Shown: piece after piece, positions 42,446 through 52,290 of the stretch | How the letters are laid out: each line of letters starts with the position of its first letter | Position numbering within the stretch: the stretch's first letter is position 1 | Assembly: GCA_024640945.1 (NCBI GenBank) | Contig: JAHEEA010000002.1 | Coordinates: 1-64,000 of the forward strand | Direction: 5' to 3' | From: Candidatus Methylopumilus sp. | GTDB taxonomy: Bacteria; Pseudomonadota; Gammaproteobacteria; Burkholderiales; Methylophilaceae | DNA length: 64,000 nt | Notes under the pieces: model-generated | What the model was told of the DNA's origin: nothing | Seen by the model: only the letters and a program-made list of their open reading frames with translations | Databases searched by the model: none | Program-made: the position numbers and the translations under genes

Positions 42446-43234
42446 TTGCTTAGAATTATATCCGCAAATCTCAATGGCATCCGCTCCGCAGTGAATAAAG
42501 GTTTCTTACCCTGGATGCAAAAGCAAAATGCTGACTTCATTTGCCTGCAAGAACTTAAAGCACAAGAAGCTGATATGACGCCAGAAATGCACGCCCCCAA
42601 TGGATACCAAGGCTACTTTCACTACGCCGAAAAAAAAGGTTACAGTGGCGTAGGTATCTATACCAAACACAAACCAGACAATGTAATTATTGGATTAGGC
42701 CATCCCGACATTGACGCTGAAGGACGTTATATCGAATTGCAATTTGAAAATATAAACGGTAAAAAACTCAGTGTTATTTCACTCTATTTACCGTCCGGCT
42801 CAAGCGGCGAAGAGAGACAGCAAGTAAAGTTAAGTGTTATGGAAAGATTCTACCCTCACCTTGAAGCACTCAAAGCCAGCGGTCGCGAAGTCGTGGTCTG
42901 TGGTGACTGGAACATCGCTCACCAAGAAGCAGATCTTAAAAACTGGAAAGGCAATAAAAAGAATTCTGGATTCCTACCTGAAGAACGCGCTTGGATGACA
43001 GACATATTCAGCAAACTCGGCTGGGTCGATGCCTATCGAACAGTCCATCCAGATACGACTGATGAGTGTTACACATGGTGGAGCAATCGCGGCGCAGCTT
43101 GGGATAAAAACGTAGGGTGGCGAATTGATTACCAAGTCACCACACCAGCGATGGGGAAGTCAGCAAAACAATGTGCCATTTATAAAGAAGAACGCTTCAG
43201 CGACCATGCGCCTCTGATAATTGATTACGAATAA
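42446..43234 (+). CDS. xthA: Exodeoxyribonuclease III
   Basis: 262 residues. Motifs ANLNGIRSAVNKGF, CLQELKAQEAD, GDWNIAHQEADLKN and RFSDHAPLIIDY of the AP-endonuclease/EEP family are in order. It cuts abasic sites and has 3-prime exonuclease activity. TTG at 42446 is the start, with AAGGA 8 nt before; no ATG is nearer. Confidence 0.95.
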   Translation: MLRIISANLNGIRSAVNKGFLPWMQKQNADFICLQELKAQEADMTPEMHAPNGYQGYFHYAEKKGYSGVGIYTKHKPDNVIIGLGHPDIDAEGRYIELQFENINGKKLSVISLYLPSGSSGEERQQVKLSVMERFYPHLEALKASGREVVVCGDWNIAHQEADLKNWKGNKKNSGFLPEERAWMTDIFSKLGWVDAYRTVHPDTTDECYTWWSNRGAAWDKNVGWRIDYQVTTPAMGKSAKQCAIYKEERFSDHAPLIIDYE

Positions 43235-43240
43235 AAACAA

Positions 43241-43266
43241 AAAAGCCCGCTGATGCGGGCTTTTTC
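43241..43266. terminator. Bidirectional terminator
   Basis: AAAGCCCGC and GCGGGCTTT around TGAT, between convergent xthA and ssb. Confidence 0.9.
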
Positions 43267-43284
43267 TTAATTCAATTCCAACGC

Positions 43285-43773
43285 TTAAAACGGAATGTCA
43301 TCCTCAAATGCATCAAAATCACCACCGCTAGCAGGCGCTGAAGCTGGTGCTGATTGTGCAGGACGCGCAGCTCTTTGCTGTGGACGTGACTGCATGCTTT
43401 GATCTTCATCCATCACTTCATAAGTATTGCTACCGCCACCATCACGGCCACCCAACATTTGCATTTGGTCAGCAATAATTTCTGTTGTGTAACGATCTTG
43501 ACCTTCTTTAGTTTGCCATTTGCGTGTTTGCAAACGACCCTCTACATAAACAGGACGACCTTTTTTAAGATATTCACCAGCAATTTCGGCGAGCTTACGA
43601 TACATCACAATATTGTGCCATTCAGTACGCTCTTGTTTTTGACCACTTTTGTCTTTCCAGCTATCTGTTGTTGCGATACTGAAATTACAAACTGCTTCAC
43701 CATTAGGCATATAGCGCATTTCTGGGTCGCGGCCTAGATTACCTACTAAAATCACTTTATTCACTGATGCCAT
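43285..43773 (-). CDS. ssb: Single-stranded DNA-binding protein
   Basis: 162 residues. OB-fold start [20 protein letters not shown], a disordered Gln/Pro/Ser/Ala-rich middle and the acidic protein-docking tip FEDDIPF at the end. It lies 4 nt after the MFS gene and near divergent uvrA, a grouping also seen in other betaproteobacteria. Confidence 0.98.
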   Translation of the reverse strand: MASVNKVILVGNLGRDPEMRYMPNGEAVCNFSIATTDSWKDKSGQKQERTEWHNIVMYRKLAEIAGEYLKKGRPVYVEGRLQTRKWQTKEGQDRYTTEIIADQMQMLGGRDGGGSNTYEVMDEDQSMQSRPQQRAARPAQSAPASAPASGGDFDAFEDDIPF

Positions 43774-43777
43774 TTTT

Positions 43778-45178
43778 TTACTCTCCTATTAATTTCAGCA
43801 CGGCAGCTTCGTCCCAATCTTGCTGCATATCCACTTTTAAAATCGCCACGCCTTCTTCGGCCAATACGACTGTTTCGCGGACACCTTTTAAACCACTCAA
43901 TGCGACTGCTAATTTTTTAGCTTGGTCAGCACTGATTTTTTTAAGATGATACATTTTACTCTTAACTGCGGGTGGCTTTTTCATACTCAATGCAAATATT
44001 AACCATAAGGCCATTAATACACTGCAAAAAACAAACACCACTGAATTGCCATAGTGATGTGCCAAATAACCGCCTGCGGTACCACCCACAAAAACACCGA
44101 GTGATTGCGTAGTGTTATAAACACCAATTGCAGTCCCTTTAGATGCTGCCGGTGCAATTTTGCTAATGATAGAAGGAAGTGTCGCTTCTAAAATATTAAA
44201 GGCAATGAAATAAGCACCCAATGAAAATACGATGCCCCAGAAATGAGCGATTGAAAACGCGAACAATAATTGCGCGCCCAACATCAAAGCAATCGCACCA
44301 ACAAACACTTGTTTTAATTTTGCACGTTTTTCACCAATTATAATGGCAGGAACCATCAGCACAAAAGAAAGCAAAAGCACTGGAAGATAAATTAGCCAAT
44401 GTTGATTGGTGGTTAAATTGCTTGATTGATTAATGGCAAAAGGCACAACAACAAACATGGCCATTTGCGCTGCATGCAAAGCAAAAATCCCAAAATTCAA
44501 ACGTAATAACTGCTTATCTCTCAACACTTCTTTTAATTTACCTGTTTGCGCTTGCGCATCAGAATGAAAATGACTGCTAACAGGATCAGGCACCACATAC
44601 TTCACCACAAAAATTGCAGCCGTTGCCAACACACCTGTCAGCAAGAAAATACCTGGCACACCTATCCATTGATTCAACACTGGGCCAAGAATAAGCGACA
44701 AGGCAAAAGTAATCCCAATCGTTGTGCCTATCATGGCCATGGCCTTAGTGCGATGCTCTTCACGGGTTAAGTCTGCGGCTAGTGCTGTCACAGCAGCAGA
44801 AACCGCACCTGCACCTTGAATGCTGCGACCTAAAATAATTGTGCTTAAATCGTGTGCAAAACCAGCAACTAGACTGCCAATTGCAAATAAAACCAAGCCA
44901 ACATAAATAACGCGCTTACGCCCAAAGCGATCGGAAGCCATGCCAAAAGGTAACTGAAAAATTGCTTGTGTAAGGCCATAAGCACCCAATGCCAAACCAA
45001 TCATTAATTGGCTATCACCACCTGGCAACGTTGATGCATAAATAGCAAAGATAGGTAGGATTAGAAACATGCCCAACATCCGCAAACCATAAATAGACGC
45101 AAGACTTGCACTTGCACGCAACTCGGTTGCTGTCATTTTTTCTAAGTTGGTTTTTGATTGCTTTGGTGTTGATGACAT
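43778..45178 (-). CDS. MFS transporter with C-terminal ferredoxin-like domain (YajR-like)
   Basis: 466 residues: twelve predicted membrane helices, the MFS motif [18 protein letters not shown] near residue 77, and a soluble tail of about 70 residues (from [14 protein letters not shown]) that resembles the YAM/HMA-type alpha-beta domain of YajR. Substrate unknown; a drug or metabolite efflux role is the usual guess. Co-transcribed with ssb. Confidence 0.85.
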   Translation of the reverse strand: MSSTPKQSKTNLEKMTATELRASASLASIYGLRMLGMFLILPIFAIYASTLPGGDSQLMIGLALGAYGLTQAIFQLPFGMASDRFGRKRVIYVGLVLFAIGSLVAGFAHDLSTIILGRSIQGAGAVSAAVTALAADLTREEHRTKAMAMIGTTIGITFALSLILGPVLNQWIGVPGIFLLTGVLATAAIFVVKYVVPDPVSSHFHSDAQAQTGKLKEVLRDKQLLRLNFGIFALHAAQMAMFVVVPFAINQSSNLTTNQHWLIYLPVLLLSFVLMVPAIIIGEKRAKLKQVFVGAIALMLGAQLLFAFSIAHFWGIVFSLGAYFIAFNILEATLPSIISKIAPAASKGTAIGVYNTTQSLGVFVGGTAGGYLAHHYGNSVVFVFCSVLMALWLIFALSMKKPPAVKSKMYHLKKISADQAKKLAVALSGLKGVRETVVLAEEGVAILKVDMQQDWDEAAVLKLIGE

Positions 45179-45321
45179 GAAATAGGTTAACTTAAAGCCG
45201 TAAATTGCGTATATTAACAGGTTGCCCGGCTTTCATGCGGGGCGTGTAAAAAGACTTCTGAAGCGATACCTAATAAGGTGATGTTTTAAATAAGTTAATT
45301 AATTTAGGTTCAAAAATCTCA

Positions 45322-48135
45322 ATGGAATACATACGCATTCGTGGTGCTCGTACGCACAATCTAAAAAACGTTTCTTTGGATTTACCAAGAAACAAAATGA
45401 TTGTGATTACAGGGCTTTCTGGCTCAGGCAAATCTTCATTAGCGTTTGATACGCTTTATGCCGAAGGTCAACGCAGATATGTGGAATCACTTTCAGCTTA
45501 CGCTCGCCAATTTTTGGCGCGTATGGATAAACCTGATGTTGATTTAATCGAAGGCTTATCTCCAGCGATTTCTATTGAGCAAAAATCCACTTCTCACAAT
45601 CCACGTTCAACAGTGGGCACCGTGACCGAAATTCACGATTACTTACGTTTACTTTACGCACGTGCCGGCGACCCCGAGTGTCCTGAACATGGCAATAAAC
45701 TGGAAGCGCAAACTGTTTCACAAATGGTAGATACTGTTCTTGCTCTCCCTGAAGAAACCAAGCTGATGATTTTGGCGCCTGTCGTGCGCGAACGCAAAGG
45801 CGAACAAGTCGATTTATTTGAAGAGTTAAAAGCACAAGGATTTGTACGCGTTCGTGTTGATGGCGAAACTTATGAATTAGAGTCACCGCCAACACTCACA
45901 AAGAATACGAAACATTCAGTTGATGTTGTGGTGGATAGATTAAAAGTCCGCGCGGATATGAAACAGCGTATTGCTGAATCGTTTGAAACTGCATTACGTT
46001 TGGCTGAAGGCAAAGCCGTTGCTGTAGAAATGGACTCTAACAAAGAACATTTATTTTCAGCAAAATTTTCATGCCCTGTATGTGATTATTCATTAGCAGA
46101 ATTAGAACCGAGACTATTCTCATTCAACAACCCAATGGGCGCTTGTCCAAAATGTGACGGCTTAGGGCAAATGAGCTTTTTTGACCCTAAACGTGTCGTT
46201 GCTTTTCCGCATCTTTCACTCGCTGCGGGTGCGATTAAGGGTTGGGATAAACGTAACCAATTTTACTTCCAATTACTTTCAAGTTTGGCAGAGCATTACG
46301 GCTTCGATTTAGAGACAACTTTTGAAGAGCTGCCTGCGCATATTCAAGATATTTTATTAAACGGCAGCGGCAAAGAAGAAATCGCATTTAAATATTTAAA
46401 TGAACGTGGATCTTTCTTCCAAAAGAAACATAGCTTCGAAGGGATTTTAAATAATCTACAACGTCGTTATCACGAAACTGACTCAAGCACAGTACGTGAA
46501 GAACTCGCAAAATACTTAAACTCTCAAACTTGCCCTTCATGCGCCGGTACGCGTTTACGTACTGAAGCGCGCCACGTAAAAGTTGGCGGTAAGAACATTC
46601 ACGAAGTATGTGAAGTGCCTTTGAAGCAAGCACTAACATTCTTTGAAACCATTGAACTGCATGGGCAGAAGCTTGCTATCGCCGACAAGATTGTGAAAGA
46701 AATTAGTAACCGTCTAAAATTCCTCACCAATGTTGGTTTAGAGTACTTATCACTTTCCCGTTCAGCAGAAACATTGTCTGGAGGTGAGGCGCAACGTATT
46801 CGATTGGCATCACAAATTGGCTCTGGCTTAACTGGCGTGATGTATGTATTAGATGAACCATCCATTGGGTTACATCAACGCGATAATGATCGATTACTCG
46901 AAACTTTGATGCGCCTACGCGACATTGGAAACAGCGTGATTGTGGTTGAGCATGATCAAGATGCCATCATGGCGGCAGATTATGTGGTCGATATTGGACC
47001 AGGCGCTGGTGAGCATGGCGGTAATATTGTGGCGGCTGGCACACCGAAAGAAATTCAAGAAAACACCAACTCAGTTACCGGCCAATACTTAAGTGGCAAA
47101 AAACAGATTACCTATAATAAGAAACGTCATGCACCAGATCCTGCACGTTGGCTTTCTTTATTCCACGCAACTGGTAACAATTTAAAAGACGTGAAATTAG
47201 AATTACCCGTAGGCTTATTAACTTGTGTTACAGGCGTTTCTGGCTCAGGAAAATCAACCCTCATTAATGACACGCTATACCGTGTCGTGTCTCAACATTT
47301 ATACGGCAGCTCAACTGAACCTGCGCCTTTTGATGGCATTGAAGGCTTAGAGTTTTTCGATAAAGTCGTCGATGTAGACCAAAGCCCAATTGGTAGAACA
47401 CCACGTTCAAACCCTGCTACTTACACAGGTTTATTTACGCCGATTCGTGATTTATTTGCTGGGGTGCCAGAAAGTCGTGCACGTGGTTATGGTCCAGGTC
47501 GTTACTCATTCAACGTCAAAGGTGGACGCTGTGAAGCTTGCCAAGGCGATGGTGTATTGCGTGTTGAAATGCACTTCTTACCTGACGTGTATGTGCCTTG
47601 TGATGTATGTAAAGGTCAGCGCTACAGCCGCGAAACTTTAGAGATTCATTACAAAGGTAAAAACATCCGTGAAATTTTAGAGATGACGGTTGAGCAAGCA
47701 CATGAGTTTTTTAATGCGGTGCCTGTGGTTCAACGAAAACTCAAAACATTATTAGAAGTTGGCTTAGGCTATATTACGCTTGGACAATCTGCGACGACAC
47801 TTTCTGGCGGTGAAGCACAACGCGTGAAATTAGCACTCGAGCTTTCAAAACGAGATACCGGACGCACGCTTTATATCCTAGATGAACCGACGACTGGTTT
47901 GCACTTTGCTGATATTCAGTTACTACTTGATGTCATTCATAGACTTCGTGATGCAGGCAATACTGTTGTCATTATTGAGCACAATCTAGACGTGATTAAA
48001 ACAGCAGATTGGCTGATTGATATGGGGCCAGAAGGTGGCGATGGTGGTGGTACCGTGCTCGTACAAGGCACACCTGAGACAGTTGCAAACTGCCCTGAAA
48101 GTTACACGGGGAAATATCTAAAAGCGATGCTTTAA
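45322..48135 (+). CDS. uvrA: Excinuclease ABC subunit A
   Basis: 937 residues. Two ABC ATPase modules with Walker [15 protein letters not shown] near 31-44 and [14 protein letters not shown] near 640, two LSGGEAQR signatures, and zinc sites CPVCDYS..CPKCDG and [16 protein letters not shown]. It finds helix-distorting damage in nucleotide excision repair. No LexA-like box is seen in the 143 nt before it. Its last 4 nt overlap the mtgA end. Confidence 0.99.
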   Translation: MEYIRIRGARTHNLKNVSLDLPRNKMIVITGLSGSGKSSLAFDTLYAEGQRRYVESLSAYARQFLARMDKPDVDLIEGLSPAISIEQKSTSHNPRSTVGTVTEIHDYLRLLYARAGDPECPEHGNKLEAQTVSQMVDTVLALPEETKLMILAPVVRERKGEQVDLFEELKAQGFVRVRVDGETYELESPPTLTKNTKHSVDVVVDRLKVRADMKQRIAESFETALRLAEGKAVAVEMDSNKEHLFSAKFSCPVCDYSLAELEPRLFSFNNPMGACPKCDGLGQMSFFDPKRVVAFPHLSLAAGAIKGWDKRNQFYFQLLSSLAEHYGFDLETTFEELPAHIQDILLNGSGKEEIAFKYLNERGSFFQKKHSFEGILNNLQRRYHETDSSTVREELAKYLNSQTCPSCAGTRLRTEARHVKVGGKNIHEVCEVPLKQALTFFETIELHGQKLAIADKIVKEISNRLKFLTNVGLEYLSLSRSAETLSGGEAQRIRLASQIGSGLTGVMYVLDEPSIGLHQRDNDRLLETLMRLRDIGNSVIVVEHDQDAIMAADYVVDIGPGAGEHGGNIVAAGTPKEIQENTNSVTGQYLSGKKQITYNKKRHAPDPARWLSLFHATGNNLKDVKLELPVGLLTCVTGVSGSGKSTLINDTLYRVVSQHLYGSSTEPAPFDGIEGLEFFDKVVDVDQSPIGRTPRSNPATYTGLFTPIRDLFAGVPESRARGYGPGRYSFNVKGGRCEACQGDGVLRVEMHFLPDVYVPCDVCKGQRYSRETLEIHYKGKNIREILEMTVEQAHEFFNAVPVVQRKLKTLLEVGLGYITLGQSATTLSGGEAQRVKLALELSKRDTGRTLYILDEPTTGLHFADIQLLLDVIHRLRDAGNTVVIIEHNLDVIKTADWLIDMGPEGGDGGGTVLVQGTPETVANCPESYTGKYLKAML

Positions 48136-48824
48136 GGAATGGCGGCGCTATTCATCCGATGGAGAATAATGCCGGTTTTTCTATTAAGACCTTGGGCGCT
48201 TTGGTGCTTATCGTAGTACCTAGGATTTGGCACCATCGCAGCTAATTTGGCCGCTTGTTCTGATGATAAATTTTTGGCGCTTGTTCCAAAATAATGTCGC
48301 GCAGCGGCTTCCGCTCCAAAGATGCCATTACCCCATTCTATGACGTTGAGATAAATTTCAAAAATACGACGTTTACTCATTGTGCTTTCAAGCATGACGG
48401 TAATCATCGCTTCTTCTAATTTGCGCCACGGCGTGCGCTTAGTAGACAAGAATAAATTCTTAGCGAGCTGCTGGCTAATCGTTGAACCACCTGCAACTAC
48501 TTTTCCTTTTCTAAGATTTTTTTCGTAGGCTTTTTCTATGCCTTCCCAATCAAAACCTTCATGATCTACAAACTTCGCATCTTCTGCAGCAATCAATGCA
48601 CGTTTGAGATTCGGTGAGATATTTTTATAAGGAACCCATCGATGTTTTAACTCGGCATGAGGGTTTTTTTCCTGAAGAACTTCCAATCGATCTTCCATGA
48701 ATGCACTGGTTGAAGGATTGAAATTAATCCACCAGCAAATATGAATAAAAATCCAAAGTTGATAAACGATTAAAAGGAGTAAAAACCACTTCAGGCCACG
48801 CCATAAATATTGCTTAGTGGTCAT
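48132..48824 (-). CDS. mtgA: Monofunctional biosynthetic peptidoglycan transglycosylase
   Basis: 230 residues. One N-terminal membrane helix (about 12-32) and the GT51 motifs [16 protein letters not shown] near residue 82, [16 protein letters not shown] near 112 and [19 protein letters not shown]. It polymerises glycan strands from lipid II. Its ATG overlaps the aroE stop by 4 nt. Confidence 0.97.
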   Translation of the reverse strand: MTTKQYLWRGLKWFLLLLIVYQLWIFIHICWWINFNPSTSAFMEDRLEVLQEKNPHAELKHRWVPYKNISPNLKRALIAAEDAKFVDHEGFDWEGIEKAYEKNLRKGKVVAGGSTISQQLAKNLFLSTKRTPWRKLEEAMITVMLESTMSKRRIFEIYLNVIEWGNGIFGAEAAARHYFGTSAKNLSSEQAAKLAAMVPNPRYYDKHQSAQGLNRKTGIILHRMNSAAIP

Positions 48825-49657
48825 GTGCTAGGCTGAGCCTGTTTAAACATTTCAATCACTGGCGACGTGTCTGGACGGACACCTCGCCAGATATAAAAAG
48901 CTTCCGCCGCTTGCTCAATCAACATGCCCAAACCATCAAACACAGTTGCCCCATGTTGCCGAGCAAATGCCATAAACGGCGTAATACGCCCATACATCAT
49001 GTCGTAAGCCAAAGCATTAGGTGCAAAAATGGTACTTGGTAGTGGCAATTGGCTGTCTGTTAAACCGGCTGAAGTGGCATTAATCACAATATCGAATTGC
49101 TGGTCTTGTAAGTCATCAAAGGCATGCGCCTGTACAGAAACGTAAACCATTTCATCTCGAGCCTCGACGCGCTTCACCATATTGAGCGCTTTATCTAAGG
49201 TGCGATTGGTAATAATCAACATTGCTGGCTGTGCAGCCAAAATAGGATGCAATACGCCTTCTGAAGCGCCGCCTGCACCAATCAACAGAACACGCTTACC
49301 TTTAAGAGAGACGCCAATATTCTCAGTGATATCACGCACCAAGCCAACACCGTCAGTGTTATCTCCAATAATGCCTTGTGGGGTAAAAATCAACGTGTTC
49401 ACAGCACCTGCATCTTGGGCACGCTCAGTCAGTTGGCTTGCTATTTCAAAAGCCTCTAGCTTAAATGGGACCGTTACATTTGCACCTTTAAAGCCTTGTG
49501 CCATTAGACTGCCTACTGTTTCAGCGAATCCATCTAAGGGAGCCATTACACGTTCGTACTGAATATCCTGACGTGTTAAATCAGCAAACGCATGATGAAT
49601 GATTGGCGATTTACTATGGGCAATTGGATTGCCAATTACGGCGTAAAAATCTGTCAT
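48821..49657 (-). CDS. aroE: Shikimate dehydrogenase
   Basis: 278 residues. VIGNPIAHSKSPIIHHAFAD at the start and GANVTVPFKLEAF near 62 form the shikimate site; the NADP loop is VLLIGAGGASEGVL near 128. It reduces 3-dehydroshikimate. ATG at 49657 starts right before the conserved N-terminus; the longer frame to 49762 overlaps the rhodanese gene. Confidence 0.97.
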   Translation of the reverse strand: MTDFYAVIGNPIAHSKSPIIHHAFADLTRQDIQYERVMAPLDGFAETVGSLMAQGFKGANVTVPFKLEAFEIASQLTERAQDAGAVNTLIFTPQGIIGDNTDGVGLVRDITENIGVSLKGKRVLLIGAGGASEGVLHPILAAQPAMLIITNRTLDKALNMVKRVEARDEMVYVSVQAHAFDDLQDQQFDIVINATSAGLTDSQLPLPSTIFAPNALAYDMMYGRITPFMAFARQHGATVFDGLGMLIEQAAEAFYIWRGVRPDTSPVIEMFKQAQPST

Positions 49658-49676
49658 TAAATCTTTCGCTTTAAAA

Positions 49677-50132
49677 CTAAGCGTTAGTCCACGGTAAATC
49701 AGCAGCTTTCCAACCATTGATCTTACAGCGCTGTTTTCTATCAGGTGTTGATTCACCCTCAAAACCTTCGAGCATATTGTAGGCTTCAGTGAAGCCTAAT
49801 TGCGCTGCCAAAACTGCTGCATTGTGTGATCGACCGCCAGTTCTGCACATAAAAATCACTAAGGATTCTGAATCTAATTGTGTTTTGATTTGTGCGGCAA
49901 AATCTGGATTGGCGACCATGCCTGGATAAAACGCCCATTCAATGTGCATTGCCTGTGGTACACGCCCCACTAATTCCAATTCTGCACGCGTTCTCACATC
50001 AACCAACTTAGCATTTTTTGTATGCTCCAACACAGTTAAAGTCTCTGTGGGAGTGAGCGCCCCAGCGTATGGAAGGTTTAATTCAACTGCGCGTTGTTTA
50101 GCTTTTTCTAAAATTTGAGAAAGAGTTTCCAT
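49677..50132 (-). CDS. Rhodanese-like sulfurtransferase
   Basis: 151 residues. The rhodanese core has KLVDVRTRAELELVGRVPQA and the active-site loop FMCRTGGRSH with Cys near 109. It probably moves sulfane sulfur; partner unknown. ATG at 50132 has AGGTGA before it. The long-frame start at 50195 would lie close to the glnA control region and is not needed. It heads the aroE-mtgA run. Confidence 0.9.
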   Translation of the reverse strand: METLSQILEKAKQRAVELNLPYAGALTPTETLTVLEHTKNAKLVDVRTRAELELVGRVPQAMHIEWAFYPGMVANPDFAAQIKTQLDSESLVIFMCRTGGRSHNAAVLAAQLGFTEAYNMLEGFEGESTPDRKQRCKINGWKAADLPWTNA

Positions 50133-50214
50133 GACTTCACCTTTTATCAGTGTGTTTTTGGATATAATCCAAGATGTTTGAAAGTATAGCGACATTTAGA
50201 AGCAATCGCATAAT

Positions 50215-50231
50215 TGCACCAAAATAGTGCA
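50215..50231. promoter_or_regulatory. NtrC-binding site 1 of glnA
   Basis: TGCACCAAAATAGTGCA is a 17-bp dyad nearly identical to the NtrC consensus (TGCAC-x7-GTGCA). Its centre is 127 bp before the predicted glnA start and 30 bp, about three helical turns, from site 2. Confidence 0.85.
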
Positions 50232-50244
50232 CATGTGGCGCATG

Positions 50245-50261
50245 AGCACACTTTTGGTGCG
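50245..50261. promoter_or_regulatory. NtrC-binding site 2 of glnA
   Basis: AGCACACTTTTGGTGCG; its complement keeps CGCACCAAAA of site 1 but the second half is weaker. Centre at about -97 relative to the predicted start. Confidence 0.75.
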
Positions 50262-50323
50262 CTTTGTTTTGTTTTTCTTTTGTAACTATCTGTGTGAAAA
50301 TAAGAAAATCCGAATTTTATAGC

Positions 50324-50340
50324 TGGCATAGTTCCTGCTA
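50324..50340 (+). promoter_or_regulatory. Sigma-54 promoter of glnA
   Basis: TGGCATAGTTCCTGCTA has GG at 50325-50326 and GC at 50337-50338, exactly 10 nt apart as RpoN requires. The predicted start is about 50350, giving a 46-nt leader to the glnA ATG. Confidence 0.82.
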
Positions 50341-50395
50341 ATAAAAATGGCTTAGTTTTAAATTGTTAATTTCTAATTGTAATTAGGAGACTCAA

Positions 50396-51805
50396 ATGGC
50401 AATCGCCGACGTAATGAAGATGGTGAAGGACAACGACATTAAGTTCGTTGATTTCCGTTTCACTGATACTCGTGGTAAAGAACAACACGTTACAGTGCCT
50501 GTTTCAGCATTTAACGAAGAAAAATTCACTGAAGGCCATGCATTTGACGGCTCTTCAATCTCTGGTTGGAAAGGTATTCAAGCATCTGATATGCAATTGA
50601 TGCCAGATCCAGATACAGCAAACATCGATCCATTCATGGACGAACCAACATTGATTTTAACTTGTGACGTTGTTGACCCTACAGATGGTAAAGGTTACGA
50701 CCGTTGCCCACGTAGCTTGGCAAAACGCGCTGAAGCTTACTTAAAATCAAGCGGTATCGGTGATACAGCTTACTTTGGCCCAGAGCCAGAATTCTTCATT
50801 TTTGATTCAATCCAATGGGATGTAAGCATGAGCGGTAGCTCAGTGCGTATCAATTCTGAAGAAGGTGCTTGGGCTTCAAACGACAAATTCGAAGGTGGTA
50901 ACACTGGTCACCGTCCTGGCGTTAAAGGTGGTTATTTCCCAGTACCTCCAGTCGATTCATTGCAAGACGTACGTTCTGCAATGTGTATCGCACTTGAAGA
51001 GATGGGCGTGCCTGTTGAAGTGCATCACCATGAAGTTGCAACTGCTGGTCAATGTGAAATCGGTACTAAATTCAGCACATTGACAGAACGCGCTGACTGG
51101 ACACAAATTACTAAGTACGTTGTGTTGAATACAGCTCACGCTTACGGTAAAACAGCGACATTCATGCCTAAACCTTTCGCTGGCGATAACGGTTCTGGTA
51201 TGCACGTTCACCAATCAATCTGGAAAGATGGCAAAAACTTGTTCGCTGGTAACGGCTATGCGGGTTTGAGCGATTTCGCGCTTTACTACATCGGCGGCAT
51301 TATCAAGCACGCTAAAGCATTAAACGCGATTACTAACCCAGGTACTAACTCATACAAACGTTTGGTTCCACACTTTGAAGCACCAGTTAAATTAGCTTAC
51401 TCAGCTAAAAACCGTTCTGCTTCAATCCGTATCCCATTCGTTCACTCTGACAAAGCACGTCGTGTTGAGGCTCGTTTCCCAGATCCAATCGCTAACCCAT
51501 ACTTGGCATTCAGCGCATTGATGATGGCAGGTCTTGATGGCGTTCAAAACAAGATTCACCCAGGTGAGCCAGCAACAAAAGACTTGTACCATCTTCCACC
51601 AGAAGAAGACGCATTGATCCCAACAGTTTGTGCTTCATTAGAAGAAGCATTAGCAAACTTGGACAAAGACCGTGAGTTCTTAACTCGTGGCGGTGTGTTC
51701 TCTGATGACTGGATCGATGCTTACATTGCATTGAAAATGGAAGAAGTTAACAAGCTACGTATGACACCACACCCAGCTGAGTTTGGTTTGTACTATAGCT
51801 GCTAA
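50396..51805 (+). CDS. glnA: Glutamine synthetase type I
   Basis: 469 residues, the usual length of the beta-type dodecameric enzyme. [13 protein letters not shown] near residue 50, [13 protein letters not shown] near 126, and [17 protein letters not shown] near 258 form the active site. The adenylylation loop tyrosine is in [12 protein letters not shown] near 398, so the enzyme is probably switched off by GlnE. AGGAG lies 6 nt before the ATG. NtrC sites and a sigma-54 promoter precede it and a strong terminator follows. Confidence 0.99.
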   Translation: MAIADVMKMVKDNDIKFVDFRFTDTRGKEQHVTVPVSAFNEEKFTEGHAFDGSSISGWKGIQASDMQLMPDPDTANIDPFMDEPTLILTCDVVDPTDGKGYDRCPRSLAKRAEAYLKSSGIGDTAYFGPEPEFFIFDSIQWDVSMSGSSVRINSEEGAWASNDKFEGGNTGHRPGVKGGYFPVPPVDSLQDVRSAMCIALEEMGVPVEVHHHEVATAGQCEIGTKFSTLTERADWTQITKYVVLNTAHAYGKTATFMPKPFAGDNGSGMHVHQSIWKDGKNLFAGNGYAGLSDFALYYIGGIIKHAKALNAITNPGTNSYKRLVPHFEAPVKLAYSAKNRSASIRIPFVHSDKARRVEARFPDPIANPYLAFSALMMAGLDGVQNKIHPGEPATKDLYHLPPEEDALIPTVCASLEEALANLDKDREFLTRGGVFSDDWIDAYIALKMEEVNKLRMTPHPAEFGLYYSC

Positions 51806-51828
51806 TTAGCTTTTCATTAGCAAGTCAG

Positions 51829-51856
51829 AAAAAGGCGGGGCAACCCGCCTTTTTTA
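51829..51856 (+). terminator. Terminator of glnA
   Basis: AAGGCGGG and CCCGCCTT around GCAA, followed by a T-run. Confidence 0.92.
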
Positions 51857-51940
51857 CGTCCATCGTTTAACAATCCTTAATTTGCCAGGCACTTTTATTG
51901 CACATAGACTGGAATAGATTTCATTTTTAGTAGCCATCTC

Positions 51941-52183
51941 ATGAAGAAATTTATTCTCTACTTTGCAACACTTGCCAGCTTCAATTGCCTCTACGCGCAT
52001 GCAGAGATTTACAAGTGCAAAGAAAAGTCTGGCGAAATTGTGTTTATGGATGGCAACAGCAAACAAATACTCATGAGTGAGTTAGAGCTAGAACAAAAAG
52101 CACTCGCTACAGCAAAGACTCAACGACCTTCAGGCGTTTTACTTCACGAAAAAAATATAGAACTTCTTAAAAAAAGAAATTAA
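51941..52183 (+). CDS. DUF4124-type small exported protein
   Basis: 80 residues. Signal peptide MKKFILYFATLASFNCLYAHA, then EIYKCKEKSGEIVFMDGNSK, the DUF4124-like motif, and a charged helical tail. Function unknown. It lies between glnA and ntrB, as is common in betaproteobacteria. Its stop codon ends at the base before an NtrC site. Confidence 0.75.
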   Translation: MKKFILYFATLASFNCLYAHAEIYKCKEKSGEIVFMDGNSKQILMSELELEQKALATAKTQRPSGVLLHEKNIELLKKRN

Positions 52184-52200
52184 TGCACTAAAGTAGTGCA
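52184..52200. promoter_or_regulatory. NtrC-binding site of ntrBC
   Basis: TGCACTAAAGTAGTGCA, a near-perfect NtrC dyad starting immediately after the stop codon of the DUF4124-type gene. Its centre (52192) is 98 bp before the predicted start, almost the same distance as glnA site 2. Confidence 0.87.
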
Positions 52201-52263
52201 CATCACACCTAATAAGTAGTAAGGTACGTCTTATATCAACAATACCTTGTGAAGCTACGTGCT

Positions 52264-52280
52264 TGGCACGCCGGTTGCTT
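52264..52280 (+). promoter_or_regulatory. Sigma-54 promoter of ntrBC
   Basis: TTGGCACGCCGGTTGCTT (52263-52280) matches the RpoN consensus, with GG at 52265-52266 and GC at 52277-52278. The predicted start, about 52290, is next to the ATG at 52291. Confidence 0.9.
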
Positions 52281-52290
52281 ATTAGAAAAC

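Noticed and set aside
45179-45321. LexA-type operator before uvrA
   Set aside because: No CTG-x10-CAG-like dyad is present in the region.
49658-49762. Longer aroE frame starting at 49762
   Set aside because: It overlaps the rhodanese gene and adds residues before the conserved VIGNPIAHSKSP start.
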